A DNA stretch of 64,000 nucleotides from the NCBI GenBank assembly GCA_038030265.1, contig CM075938.1:49469189-49533188 (forward strand). The letters run 5' to 3'. The position numbers were made by a program, and so were the translations under genes. Origin of the DNA: Corythucha ciliata. Taxonomy: Eukaryota; Arthropoda; Insecta; Hemiptera; Tingidae. Shown in pieces: positions 1 through 11,775 of the stretch. Within the stretch, counting starts at the first letter, position 1. Every line of letters starts with the position of its first letter. A model generated the notes under the pieces. That model made no database searches and was not told where the DNA came from. It saw nothing but the letters and a program-made list of their open reading frames with translations.

Positions 1-506
1 TGTGTCATAAATAATGTTCACTTTCTGGGTTAAAATACTACTCTCTTGTGGCCGAAAGCTAAGATTCTGAGGCGAGATTTTCAGATTTATGGCAGATAAG
101 TCAATTTTTAGAGCCAAAATCACCATTTATGGTCATTAAGTGAGCAAATTCTCTGGATTCACGGTGAAATATGGCCGATTCTGGCAGTTTCGGCCGTATT
201 TAACCGAAACTCTGGCTTAAATTGATAGTTTTCTGGGTTAACTATGACTTTATGAACTGGGAACCGATTTTCCCTTCTTTCTTTTGTTCTGACAACCCTT
301 GCTTCCTCCTTTTTACTCCCACGTTTTTAGTCGCCTCCTTGATGACGGACGGAGACGCCCTTGGCAGTCCGCACTGCGAGGAATGAGCAATGCTTAGCCC
401 CCCCCCCTCCCCATGGTCTATGTTTCTTGAAACTCTAGGCGATTCTTCCTATAACAAGGTAAACCCCGCCAAAGTGTACCGCATCATTGTATCTACTATT
501 TCAGTT
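1..506. other. anonymous DNA, weakly periodic at the start
   Basis: No gene is visible. Positions 1-250 show loose repetition of A/T-rich words around TGGC and CCGA, similar in style to the clearer arrays farther on. A C-rich run lies near 400. Confidence 0.4.
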
Positions 507-582
507 GTCTCCGTAGCGTAATTGACAGCGTGCTTGACTAGTAATCCAGAAGTTGCGGGTACAAATCCAGCCGGGGAGCCCA
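507..582 (+). tRNA. tRNA-Thr(AGU)-like sequence, probably pseudogene or SINE head
   Basis: The sequence folds as a cloverleaf. The acceptor stem (507-513 with 572-578) pairs at 6 of 7 positions, position 1-72 being G-G. The D stem is GCGT/GCGT with an 8-base loop lacking the GG pair. The anticodon loop is CTAGTAA, so the anticodon is AGT, with one mismatch in the stem. The T loop reads TACAAAT, where TTCRANN is expected. A discriminator C is followed by an encoded CCA (580-582) and then a run of T that could stop RNA polymerase III. Encoded CCA is unusual for a eukaryotic nuclear tRNA gene, and with the altered D and T loops it points to a retroposed copy or the head of a tRNA-derived SINE. 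The related copy at 18194-18269 supports a family. Confidence 0.55.
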
Positions 583-590
583 TTTTTTTT

Positions 591-3190
591 CGAAACTCAA
601 ATTGTGTTTTGCTCTGCCCTTCCTTTGTCGTCTGGAAGATATCATTGACATCTAATTTCTTCGATTAAAATTGGTAAAGCTGTCTCTATTTCCGAATTTC
701 TTGGATTTTCTCTTCTTTGAACGTCATTACCTATCTATTTTGTTATAGTTTGGCCATTTCAAAATACCAATTTCATCGTTTTAACAGTCATGGTTTCACA
801 AAAGTGTCTCAAAATTGTAAAAACTAAGTTGAGTGTAACTCCGGATCGATTATTAATTGTAATGATTTTTATTCCAAGCCGGGAGCTCCCTGAGGGTCGG
901 GGTCCTTTGGCGATCGCAAACAGCCTTTTGATCAAAGACACGCGTTTTCCTGCTCAACCGAGAATCAATCGTGAATGGAAAGGTTCAAGCCCCCCTCCAC
1001 CCCCCCCCCAACTTCTACCCGTGCCACCATCAGACAATAAACTTTTCCTATTAGAACGAGCAAAAAAAAAAAAGTGGTCCTTTATCAGGAATAATGCGTT
1101 TTCGAAGGCAGTCTAAAAACACGAATCTCATACACGCATCCTTCCGCCTCAAAAGAAGGTCCACTATATGGTTTTGTCAGATTCAATTACTTTAGCAATA
1201 AAAGAGGAAGTCACGCATCCACAGAGTTCGTTAAGTAAGGACAATAACATTTTCTGTGAGCGAGAAATCCCATTCTATAAGACGACAAGTTACCAACACC
1301 CCGTGAATTATGAGGAGAAAATTCCTTTTATGGAGCGAGTGGTTGGGGCGGGATGGGTATCCAGCTTTTTATCGCGATTATTACTCAGCTTCCATAACCG
1401 AATGTTGAAAAATCATTCATTAAAAAGTTCATTTAATTCCAAAAAAGGGGATGAGAGAACCAGTGGAACGTGAATTATCCGAGTGCAAAAATTTTTTTAG
1501 TTCAACGCGGCGTTGATTGGGACGAAAAAAGGAAAAGTATTTAAGAGATTTCTGACATGAGTTATGAAACGCCTCCCCACCCCCCTCAACAACACAAACA
1601 CGATCCCCTCGACTGCCCTCTATCAGTTTTGGTTCGTTTTTATTTAAATTACAGCCCCCCTTCAACACTTCGATCGTCCACCAGAAATGTGGGCCCGTGA
1701 AAGTAACAAAATTTCCAGCCTAATTTTTTATGTTAATTGGGTCGAATTCGGACAGACCCACCACGCTTGAATTGACAAATATAGTCAAATATTTTCCCTT
1801 TTAGGATGCTTCAGCGAACGAGACTTATAATAATTATCACCTTGGACTAGGCTGCCGAACTAAAATCCGCTAATTACGCGTGAGTTCAGTAGGCAATTAG
1901 TAAAATAAAAAATCAGATTACGTAATTTTGAAACAGCTTGTCATTCTAATATTATTTTTTTGTATCCATGCCTTTTATTTATTGTTCCTGCTAAGAAAGG
2001 AACGACAGAAAACTATTTTTTCAGGGTAAATGCGTTTGTTTTTAAATCGTTTTGAAGTTCAGCGCTACCACTTTTAGCGTTCATAGCAAATTATTCAGGT
2101 TTAATACACTTTTCATTTTTATTTGTTCAAAGAGAATGTCGGTAGTGTGATAGGTCGGGCGTGGTTTTTTTTTTTTTTTTTTTCTCAGGCGGCCGTCCAT
2201 AGCTTGTCCTTGAAAGGGGCAAATGAAATAAAACTCCCACGCGTGTGAGAGTGGGTGGGGTGGTTGGGGGGAGGGGTGTATGTGGAATGTTTGACAATAA
2301 TTGATCGCACGCAGTTCATTTTTGTTTTGAGAAGTCCGACAAAATGGCTGTGCACCGCCGCCGGCGCGGCGGGATTCAGCCTATATCCTTCCCACTATAA
2401 AGATGCTGTGGGTCAGAATTTAAAATTTCTCACAAGCTAGCTTGACCTTGTAAGACTTCCCGCAATTAGCCATTGGGTGGGGGGAGGGGGAATTTGAATG
2501 TCTGGCCATGCCGCCGGGCCAGGAAAGAAGAGCTCGACATTGAATTTTCAAGCGGAGGCCGGTTTTTTGTGTGGAATGGTTAGCGTCTGGGCCAGAAAAC
2601 TGTCAACTTGAGTAAAATTAGTGGCGGATCCAAAAGAGAGGCCACAGGGTTCATGGCCCCTACTTTGGAGTCGCGAGGTCACTTGCGCAAAAACATCATC
2701 AAAACCACCTCCCAGACACTAACGAGGGATTATGACCTTCTCAAATTATAGGGTCAAAGGTAGGTGTGATTTATAACTCTCCAAACCATGTTTAATTGAG
2801 AAATACAGGCCCTTAAACGGTCCAGAAATGAATGTTTCACGTCATGGTCGTTGGTATTAGCCGATTTTATCGACTCCAGGGCAGGGTCACTAGTGCGAGC
2901 GGTCGGTAACAAAAACAACCGAAAGTGTGGTTGACAGTTGACACGGCGTCTTAAACAGCGTCCTTGGATCCCTACTGATGTGGCATTTTACCGAGACCAT
3001 TCGTACCTAGGCCCTTGAGCTGCCCATCAGAGCGAGGTCCAAATCCATTGAGATTATTGATTGAAAACAGTGGGGACACTGTAAGAACCCTTTCATTGAT
3101 TCTTCTGATCGAAAATATGTCTCAATTTTCGGTATCCAGGATTTGCTCATAGGAGGGGCTTGGGAAATTGTGTGGTTCGCTCTACTATAA
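591..3190. other. no gene recognised
   Basis: About 2.6 kb without a credible coding region; the open frames are short and low in complexity. It holds C-rich runs near 996-1010 and 1572, a T run at about 2167-2183, and an AGTGGCGGATCC motif near 2622. That motif resembles the ends of the hAT-like elements at 35-48 kb, but no partner end was found. Confidence 0.5.
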
Positions 3191-3194
3191 GTAG

Positions 3195-4350
3195 ATAGCC
3201 AATTTACGGCAATTCCCACCATAAAAACGGCTAAACTGACTATAATCGCGCCCCAAAGTGAAACTGAAAATTCCCACTCCAAAAATAGCCAAACGAACTT
3301 CAAGCGCCCTAAAAATGGCTAGCCCGACGATTCTTGCAGCCCTGAAAATGCCTAAATCAACCGTTCGCGCCCCAAACATGGCCAATACTGACCATTTGCG
3401 CCTCTGCCTTGACGGAACGTATTCGCTTCTCCCAAAAGGCTAAAATGACTATTCACTCCCGGAAAATGCCTAAACGGATGATTCCTCCGGAAAAGTGCAA
3501 AAACGAGCATTTGCGTGCACACAATGGCCAAACTGGCCATTCGCGGCTTCTTTGGCTTGGCGTGACTATATTTACGCCCTAAAAATGGCAAACCTGGCGA
3601 TTATTCGCGCCTTAAAAATGCCTAAACTGACTGGCGATTTGCGCTGTAAAAATGGTGATACTAAATTAAAGCTCCAAATTCATGCCCTGAAAATGTCTGA
3701 ACAGGTGATTCCTGCCCTTAAAATGGCCAAAACTGACCATTCGTGCGTAGAAAATGGCTAAACGTGCAATGCCTGCTGTAAAATTGTCAAACTGGCAATT
3801 CTTACCATTCGGCGAACCTAAAATGGCGAGACTGACGTTTCTTGCTCTGAAAATATCGCCCTGACTAATTTGTGTGTAAATTAATAAATATTCATTCATA
3901 TAAATGACCTGACAGTTTGCACATTGGAAATGGCAAACTGACCATTCGCAACCTACAACTGGGATGACGGACTATTTCCACCATACAAATGACAAAACTG
4001 ACTGTGGACTGTTTGCGTCCACAAAATGGTAAATTAACGATTCAGCCCTCCATAATGGCTAAACTGAGTTCGTACTCTTATCTATACTAAAAATTCAGAT
4101 TCGGGCGCCCTAAAAATATCACACTGACTATTCAATCCCGCCCATAACTGACAGTTTGCGCAGTAAAAATTGCCAAAATATGCAGCTAAAATGGTTAAAC
4201 TTAAGATTCATGCTTGAACTTGTGCTGAAAATATTGCTTGATTGACTAATCACGGCCTAAAAATTGCTAAAAGGACCATTCGCACCCGGGAAATGGCGAA
4301 AGGCTAACCTTACCATTCGTGCTTCAAAAATGACCAAATACTGAGCCCAA
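3195..4350 (+). repeat. degenerate tandem array, type alpha (about 30 bp)
   Basis: Some 35-40 diverged units are built on AAAATGGCTAAACTGAC followed by ATTCGCGCC. Spacing wanders between roughly 26 and 40 bases and units differ at many positions. Several frames are open only because the unit contains few stops; these are not genes. Confidence 0.75.
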
Positions 4351-4394
4351 ACTTCCAATTTGTCAGCAGCTAGGGCATGCTAGCCTGGGTTTCA

Positions 4395-5555
4395 CTGTTA
4401 CAAAGATAGTCTTGCAAACTTGCATTTTTACTTGAATTAAGCCCCGAAACTTTTTCACAGAAGCATTTTCACAGAAATTAAGTCCTGAAACAAGCATTTT
4501 CGCAGGAACTAAGACCCGAAAAACGCATCGCCGTGAATATATTTGGCCATGGAACTTCCAATTTCCTGGGTATTTGTCTGGCTCTGTTGGGGCCGGCTAG
4601 TCTGTTGTGTCCGCCGCCATAAAAATCACCCTGAAACTTGCAATTTCACTTGGATTACCAACAGAAACTTTCAATTTCATGTATAAATTAATACAAAAAA
4701 CTTGTAATCGAGCTTTAAATTAGGACCCGAATCTGCAACTCACAAAATATTTATCTCTAAATAGTGCAATATACAAGGCTATTCGTCTGGGCATGGGCGC
4801 AGTCCGTGACTTCTAAAAACAAAAAGCGTAACTGAAACTTCTGATTTCGCTGAAATTAGGACTGGAAACTTTCAATTTCGAGAAAATTTTCACTGGAAGC
4901 ATCCAATTTTGCAGCTACTCGCCTCCAAAAATGTTGCAATTTTGTTGGGGGTTTGATGGTGTATGGGCTTCGGCAACCTATACGACGCGGTCCGTCATGG
5001 CCGTCTAGCCCAGACAGTCGAACCCACAAAAAACAATTGCAAACTTGCAATTTCACGGAGACTTAGCTCCAAAATACGCAATTTATCCTAAATTAAATTG
5101 CTACCCGAAGATTGAAATTTGGCTGAGATGAAGATTCGAAACTTCTAATTTGCCAATTACGAGGGTAATCGTCAGCCATGAGTTAAGGCGTGCCATGGGC
5201 TTCACTGATACAATGATAGTCTTGCAAACTTGCATTTTTACGTGAATTAGGGCGTGAAACTTGCAATATCGCAAAGAATTCAGCTAGGAATCTTGCATTT
5301 TCATGAATATTTGCCTACGAAATGTTGCAAATTTGCAGCTATTAGTCGGACTTTGAGTGCTGAAGTGGCCAGGCTAGCTCAGATTCCAGTAACATTTCAA
5401 TTTCAGAAAACCGAAACTTGTAATTTCGCTGGTTTTCGGAAACTAAGCAATTGAAGGGAGAAAAAAAAACAACCTTCAACCTTCAATATCACGAATATTC
5501 AGCCAGGAAAATTCCGATTTCGTGGTTTTTTGCTTTCAAGATGTTGCAAATAAGA
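4395..5555 (+). repeat. degenerate tandem array, type beta (about 30 bp)
   Basis: Units are built on CGAAACTTGCAATTTCGC followed by an A/T-rich AATTAAG word. Longer interruptions near 4560-4620 and 4910-5030 share GGCTAGCC-like words, which hints at a higher-order unit. Confidence 0.75.
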
Positions 5556-5629
5556 TTTTGGGCACTCACATAGTCGGTTAGCGTACCTATAAATTGTTTT
5601 GGGGGGGACACCCCCCTAAATTATTCCTG

Positions 5630-6240
5630 CGAAATTTTTCCTAAAGTTTTCCTAAATTTTTTCTGCGAATAACCGCTTTTTCGCAATTTTAGCAGCGAAT
5701 TATATCCTAATTTTGTCGGCGAATTATTGTTTAATTTCAGCCCCGAATTTCTGCTATTACTCAGTTTTAACCGGATCGGTTATTCCTAATTTAATCAGCG
5801 AATAGTGTCCCCCCCCCCATTTTTGACGTGAATGAGCTCTTTTTGCAAACTTCAGCCGCGAATTAGCGCTTTTTCTCAATTTTTTAGTTATACGAAAGTT
5901 GCCACTGCAACTGTTGACGTTTTCTCAATATTAGCTGAGTCTGCATGCTGAGCGTTGATCCGCTTATTAAGCGCTTTTTCTGAATCATGGCTCGGAATTA
6001 GCATATTTCTCAATTTTTCGCAGTGAATTAGTGATTTTCTTTTCCTCGCTTTTTGCTGTGAATTAGCACTTTTCCGCTATTTTAGCCGCGAATAAGTATT
6101 AGCGTTTTTTTAAAAATACTTTTTGCCGCGAACTTGTCCCACCCAAGATTAGCATAATAGCGCGCCTTCTCAATTTTAGCTCCTATTGGGCAGAGAAATT
6201 TGGGGTTAGCGTAATATTTTCTCTATTTATCCGCAAAGTC
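5630..6240 (+). repeat. degenerate tandem array, type gamma (about 30 bp)
   Basis: Units follow TTTTAGCCGCGAATTAGCGC then TTTTTCTCAA. The same family recurs at 17745-17915 and 36440-37905, and in reverse orientation at 39080-40830, 43880-44890 and 46785-47885. Confidence 0.75.
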
Positions 6241-6860
6241 CTTTCCTTTGCTTCACACGTGCTACAGTCGTGTAGAAAATCATCAGTTTTCATTCAATTT
6301 TTCAAAACTAGTCAATCTCCTGGTTTTCTACAGTATAGTGTCAGTATAGCACTAGCGAAAAAGGTTTTGTATCTGTCATTGCATTGTTGTTATTCACTGT
6401 AATTTTTTCTTGTACATCCCCTCAATAATGGTTGGGGGGGCATAACTCTCCTGGAGGGATTTCGCGTTCAGTCATCAGGGGGGGATGAACGCCGCTGATT
6501 CTTTCTATCGCCGATCTTTACCTGTTGCTATTTCTGTTGACTGTTGTGTAGGGTCTATCCGAAGTCCGGGAAACGTATAAGACCCCACCCCACCCCTCAC
6601 CCATGGGTGGGTGGGTGGACCCTTTTTCGAAAGTTCTGCTACACCTCACTGAAATCGTTTCGACGCCACTGCACGACACGGGGATTTTCCGGTCACACGA
6701 GCCTCATAACCGGGCGTGTGAATGGGTGAGACGGTTGGATGGGTTCTTACCGGTGGATACCGGGTCTTGTTGACAGTTTTTCAAGAGATTAATTTTTATC
6801 CTTCACCAAAGGGGTGGAACACACTTCCGGTCGGTGGCCACTATAAAAAAAAAGGAACCA
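6241..6860. other. no gene recognised
   Basis: Anonymous sequence with G runs near 6434 and 6480 and a CACCC-rich patch near 6585. No coding evidence. Confidence 0.5.
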
Positions 6861-6864
6861 AAAC

Positions 6865-7065
6865 TTGCGATTTCTGTGAAAGACCCGAAACTTGCATATA
6901 CGTGCATATTCAGCCAGGAAACTGCCAATTTAGAGGTAAATTGTCAGGATTTGCGCTGATGAGGCCGGCTAGCCAAGAGTTTTGCAACCCAAAAAAAGGC
7001 CCCGAAACTTGCAATTTTGCTTAAATTAAAAATTAGACCATAAACTTGCATTTTAGGAGGAATTA
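6865..7065 (+). repeat. short block of type beta array
   Basis: Several ACTTGCAATTT-type units match those at 4395-5555, with GGCCGGCTAGCC-like interruptions as in the larger array. Confidence 0.6.
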
Positions 7066-7066
7066 A

Positions 7067-7199
7067 AGCCCTCTTCACACGATGCAAGGTTTGATTCCAC
7101 GCTGGTTTTCAATAACATCCGGTCACTACCAAGGAACATATGTTTTTAAAAAACCAGCATGCAACATAGCTTCAAACATTGCATCGTGTGAACAGGGCT
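7067..7199. mobile_element. small inverted-repeat element (MITE-like)
   Basis: The left end AGCCCTCTTCACACGATGCA is mirrored on the right by TGCATCGTGTGAACAGGGCT, giving terminal inverted repeats of about 25 bp around a core that also holds an inverted AAAACCAGC pair. It encodes nothing. The superfamily is not assigned and no clear target duplication was seen. Confidence 0.65.
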
Positions 7200-7446
7200 T
7201 GAAGGTCGATTCAGACTATTCGGACGTGACGTGGGAACACGCTGTCCCACGTGTGATACAAAATTCCAGATAAGGATTTTGTTTGTTTACGTTCACATTG
7301 CCATGACGTGACGTGGGAACACGTGGAATGATGCCTGTCAGAGCAATGTGAACGTAAACAAATAAAAGCCTTTTCTGGAATTTTGTATCCCACACGTGGG
7401 AATGCATGTTCTCACGTCATGTCCGAGTAGTCTGGATCGACCTTAA
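7198..7446. mobile_element. palindromic foldback element
   Basis: Two arms of about 100 bp (from 7200 and ending near 7445) are close to reverse complements. They begin AAGGTCGATTCAGACTATTC and end with its near mirror image. The short centre contains ACGTGACGTGGGAACACGTG. It abuts the preceding element, so the two may have inserted one beside the other. Confidence 0.65.
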
Positions 7447-7554
7447 GACGTGATCGTGAAGCTCTGGGCGCCGGACCCAGCAGGGGGAGAGCTCGGTAGC
7501 CTCTGGGCTTCGGATGGGGTTGAAGGCGGCTAACCCGTTCCATCCACCGCCACT

Positions 7555-7880
7555 GGAAATGCCCCAAAACTTGCAATTTCGCATACATTAAGGCCTTGAA
7601 CTTGCAATTTCGCTTAAATTAATACCCGAAATTTCAAACTCATGAATATTTATCTCTAAATGTTACAATTACACGGCTATTCGTCAGGGTATTGGCGCAA
7701 TTTGAGCCGGCTAGCCCAGGGTCCACACCACACCCACTATAAAAACACCATACTTCCTCTCCCTATGGATGTAAAGAGGACGGAGAGCAGGAACTCGCAA
7801 TTTTACTGATATTAAGACTGTCAGTGAGACTGAAATTTATGTCTCAAATCTTCAGCCACTGTTTGAGCCAAATATTGCAA
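7555..7880 (+). repeat. remnant type beta units
   Basis: Scattered CTTGCAATTTCGC and AACTCGCAATTTTACTGA units match the array at 4.4-5.5 kb, ending at a G run near 7890. Confidence 0.5.
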
Positions 7881-8690
7881 TTTTATCGTTGAAGGGGGGG
7901 GGGGCTTGTCAGCCTACGATAACACGTCCGCCCGTCCGTCGTGGCCGGCAAGCCCAATGACGGTTTTGGTGAACGGAATCCGAGATTTTTTTTTTTTTCG
8001 CTCACCTTGGAAACTGACTCCACAGTCCTGAAAGAGGCCCGAAACTGGAGTTTGCTCCGGTTTCACCAAAACGTCGAATGTTTTCCTTATAAATCGATAA
8101 ACAGACTCGATAGACAACCGAATGACACGACTAAGTATAGGAAGCTCAACCCACAACCCCCAACTTACTCAAAAATTTCACATTTTATTGGTGAAAGTGT
8201 CATTCTACGAACCAAAATTGGCAGTTATTACAGTTGGAAGGCCAACATTAAAATATTTTATTCCTCATTTCGACGAAAAAACAAAAAAATGTACTTTTCG
8301 CTTCGCTTTTCAGTCTTCAACCCCCCCTGCCCCCTCCTCACCACTCCTATGAGTTCATCAGATTTATGGTGGAACCCCTCTCAAGATAAAATCCTAGATC
8401 CGCCACTGCGGCCTGGACTATTGATTGGGAGCATGCTGTGTATTTATTGTGTAGCGTGTATAAAAAAGTATGGTTAAATTCAACCAGAATCTCGTTACTT
8501 CAGTTAGAAAATCGGGCTAAAATAAAGATTCCTGTACTTATAGTCACTCTTACTATACGTTTTTTGTTGAACGAATATAGTAAGGTTGCCCATATTGATT
8601 GTTTCATTCAACCTTCACTGAGATAGTAAAATTAACTATGCAGTCTTTTAGTTAACTCTACTACATAATTGTCGAGTTATGATACCTGTA
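7881..8690. other. no gene recognised
   Basis: An open frame of 178 codons (7941-8477) has no recognisable domain and is crossed by homopolymers, so I do not call it a gene. CCTAGATCCGCCACTG near 8393 resembles the right-hand ends of CAGTGGCGGA-type elements. Confidence 0.45.
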
Positions 8691-8960
8691 AAGCGAGGTG
8701 CTTTCAACCAAACATGATAGTAAGCTTAAGTAAGGTGCAGGCGGTTCATCCACCCCGAGTTTTTCAGTTCCAATCACCTTGTGTGATGTACTTTCAACCA
8801 AATGTGATGGTAAACGAGCCGAAACAAATAGTCCAATCAACTATCACTTGTCTGGTACTATAATAGATTTAACTTTGCAGATGGTTTATCCAACCCGTGT
8901 TTTTCAGTTCCAATTCCTTCGTGTGAAGTACTTACACCCAAACGTGTTGGTAACGTGGGA
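8691..8960 (+). repeat. diverged tandem repeat, about 140-bp period
   Basis: The stretch from GGTTCATCCACCCCGAG (8743) recurs as GGTTTATCCAACCCGTG (8883), followed in both copies by TTTTTCAGTTCCAAT and a word close to GTACTTTCAACCAAA. A third partial copy of the last word lies near 8698. Confidence 0.65.
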
Positions 8961-9766
8961 TTGCTACGTATTTCTTCAGCTTCACTAAAGGAGATCACTA
9001 AAATGAGAAAATTAAGAACGATTGACACAAATATCTTGAAATTTAAATATATATTTTTATTTCATTTGTTTTAGTCTACATGGGGTTTCTTATGGTAATC
9101 ATTTTATTGCCTCGGGGAGTGATATTCAAGGTATTGGGAATGGGGCTTGGAAAATCATTTAGGTTGAACAACTCAATTCTCTCAGTTTCACTGACCTCGT
9201 AGGAACCTACATGACAATCTAAACCAAGAGTTAGAAATACCTCGCAGGAAAATAATAATAATAAATCTAAGTCCGACGTGGCGTCGGTCGTCTTTCAGGA
9301 GGTGGTCGATTATTAAGTGACCCAACCTCTTTCTGGCCTGATGATCCAGTAGCCCAGCCCCAGAAAATGCGTCTAAAAGATGACGACCCGAATGAGTCTC
9401 CTCGAGTATTCGTCGGAGCTCCTACGGACATAGTAGAATTGGTTACTAATTATACATATATCAAAATTAATACGGATAAGCATCACTTACGTTTCAGAAA
9501 CGTCACGCTATCTACAGAAGATTCTATGGACACGGTACTTCCGCTGCTTGTCGATTGACTATTGTTATCCACAATATCGTTGCTGGCCTCACGAGAGGGG
9601 GATAACTCACCGTTGAAAGGATCCTGTATACATCATACGTGCAATGATTATTGTTTTGAATTCAAAATATCTTACTATAGTAACACAATGTCACAGTCAA
9701 ATGTCATAAAAAAGTACGACATTATGGCCAAGATTCAAAACCATTTCCTTACATAGACCCTAACTT
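8961..9766. other. no gene recognised
   Basis: A/T-rich anonymous sequence with an AATAATAATAATAA tract near 9250. Short open frames show no known domain. Confidence 0.5.
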
Positions 9767-10896
9767 ATACAGGGTGGCCCATGTTGGGTTGTACACACAT
9801 TTTTAGGTTAAAGTACACCAAACATGGAGTAAAACATTTTTTTGCAAATGGCATATCATGATTTGCTTTTGAGTTATAATTTTTTCAAATATTTTTTCCG
9901 AGAAAGAGTATTTTTATCCAAAAACCAGCTTTTTCCCAGCTTGAAATGCACTTTTCTGAAAATGTGGTGGCAGTTTTGAAATCTATACGGAAAGTTTTTC
10001 ACGGGGAAAGAGAAATGTCAATCTTCAAAGTTGTCAAAGCCTATCCAAGAAGCGTGGTGATTTTGTCTCACTAATGCGAAAAATCGAGAATTTTTCTGTT
10101 TAAAAAGAATTGTACCGTATTTCCACAAATAGCTCCGCAGATTGCCAAACCTCACGGTAATTTCTCCATTTACTCAGCTTCCTGACGGTTTACACACGAT
10201 TTGAATTACCCTACTCCTTCCATGGGGAACGTTGAGACGACACGAAACAAATCATAGCACAGGATTTATTTTTGGGCTTAAAACGAGTAAGTGATGGGTA
10301 CATATTAAAAAGCACCGAATTCATGAATTATTTGGTCTACTAAATATTTTCTTGACTCACACAGCCGTATGTCGTCCTCAGAAAATTCATTACTCATGAG
10401 GATCAACTTTTTAGCCCCCCCCCCTCCTAAACTTTGTCCAAAAATGAACAATATGTGCCATGATTTTTTTCGTTTTGTCTCAACATTTCCAGGAAGAAGT
10501 AGGATAATTTAAATTGCTGTACACTGTTAGAAAGCTGAGAAAATGGAGAAGTTTTTGTGACGTTTGACAATCCACAGAGATATTTGTGGAAACTCAGTAT
10601 TGATCATTTCAAGGAATCTTTGACAACTTTGAAGATTGATATTGCCCTTTACTCGTGGAACACTTTCCGTTGATTTCAAAACTGCCATCACTTTTTCAAG
10701 AAAGTGCATTTCAAGCTGGGAAACAGCCGGTTTTTGGGTACAACTTTGCTCTCTCGGGGAAAAGCTCTTAAAAAGTCGCAACTCGAAAGCAAAGCATTAT
10801 AGTTCACTATCCAAAAAAATTTTTTTTACTTCATTTTTGGTGTACTTTCTCCCAAAATGTTTTGTACCACCCAAACTGGACCATGCACCCCGTATA
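9767..10896. mobile_element. long foldback element with CAGGGTG-type ends
   Basis: The arms 9767-10263 and 10436-10896 are diverged reverse complements along their whole length, for example CCCAGCTTGAAATGCACTTT in the left arm and its mirror in the right. The ends are TATACAGGGTGG and, on the opposite strand, TATACGGGGTGC, consistent with a TA target site as in Tc1/mariner-like or similar elements. The loop of about 170 bp holds a C run. No transposase is encoded, so the element is non-autonomous or a foldback derivative. Confidence 0.75.
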
Positions 10897-11331
10897 GCGT
10901 TTTCCATTAACACAAACATCTGCCCCAGAGCAATCTCTACCCATCCTCTCTTTAATTATACGCTAACGGAGAAGACTATTTGGAATGAACGACCCCGTTG
11001 CAGAATTTTATGCCAATAGATAACGCTGTGTACTACTCTGAATCAGTTGATCTATTGAAATTTACCACCAGCTGTGACACGTTTTTAAGGAGATCTCAAT
11101 GTTGAAGCTTGCCCCTAGTTGCAACTACGATCCTGTGGCGCAGTGAGAGTTGAGACGCATTTCTTTAAACGCCCGGGTGGGGTGGGGGGATGCAGCATGA
11201 AAAACGCAGTGTTCCCTTTTTAGTGAATTGTTTTAGATGGTAATCTGTGTCTACTCACCTCTTTTCATAGAACTGTGCCTCAACTTCTAAACCCAAATTC
11301 GTTAATTGTTACTTTGTCCACAAGCATGTAT
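10897..11331. other. no gene recognised
   Basis: Anonymous sequence with a G-rich patch near 11175. Confidence 0.5.
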
Positions 11332-11775
11332 ACAGGGTGATTCAGAAGGAATGATTCAAGTTAAAATATGTTGTAGTACTCAACAAACCCCGCTTCGAAA
11401 TTATAGTTTGAACCTGAAATTGGCTTTGCAAACGCTTCATTCCCAGAATCTTTGGAGTTTAGTGAAATTTTAGCCACTCTTCTTTTCGCATTCAAGAATT
11501 TTTATTTATTCGCCAGTCGCGTCAAACCACACGCATTTGACGGATTTATGGAAGAAGCACTAATTTACCTATACCTACAGGGAAACATTTTTTCCCCCTA
11601 TTTTATTTTAGTTGAACCACACTCTGATGGAACCTAAAAATCAATAAAACCAATTTGTTTTACACAAATTGGTAAAACTTGGTAAACTTGGTAAAACAAA
11701 TTTGTAAATGACCAGGTTCATTTACAACTGGAAATTTTGTTTAAAAATTCCATCGGAGTTTGGTTCAACTATAGT
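11332..11775. mobile_element. ACAGGGTGATTCAG transposon end with internal hairpin
   Basis: TATACAGGGTGATTCAGAAG opens the segment. A mirror-image end of the same type (CTGAATCACCCTGCAT) occurs at 25394-25409, so this is a repeated element family. A hairpin made by AGTTGAACCACACTCTGATG near 11608 and its inverse near 11750 lies inside. The right end of this copy was not found. Confidence 0.45.

Noticed and set aside
3195..6240. CRISPR-like regular repeats
   Set aside because: Units are degenerate, there are no conserved repeats with unique spacers, and the window is eukaryotic.
7941..8477. 178-codon open frame on the plus strand
   Set aside because: No recognisable domain, contains homopolymer-encoded Phe runs, and starts in repeat DNA.
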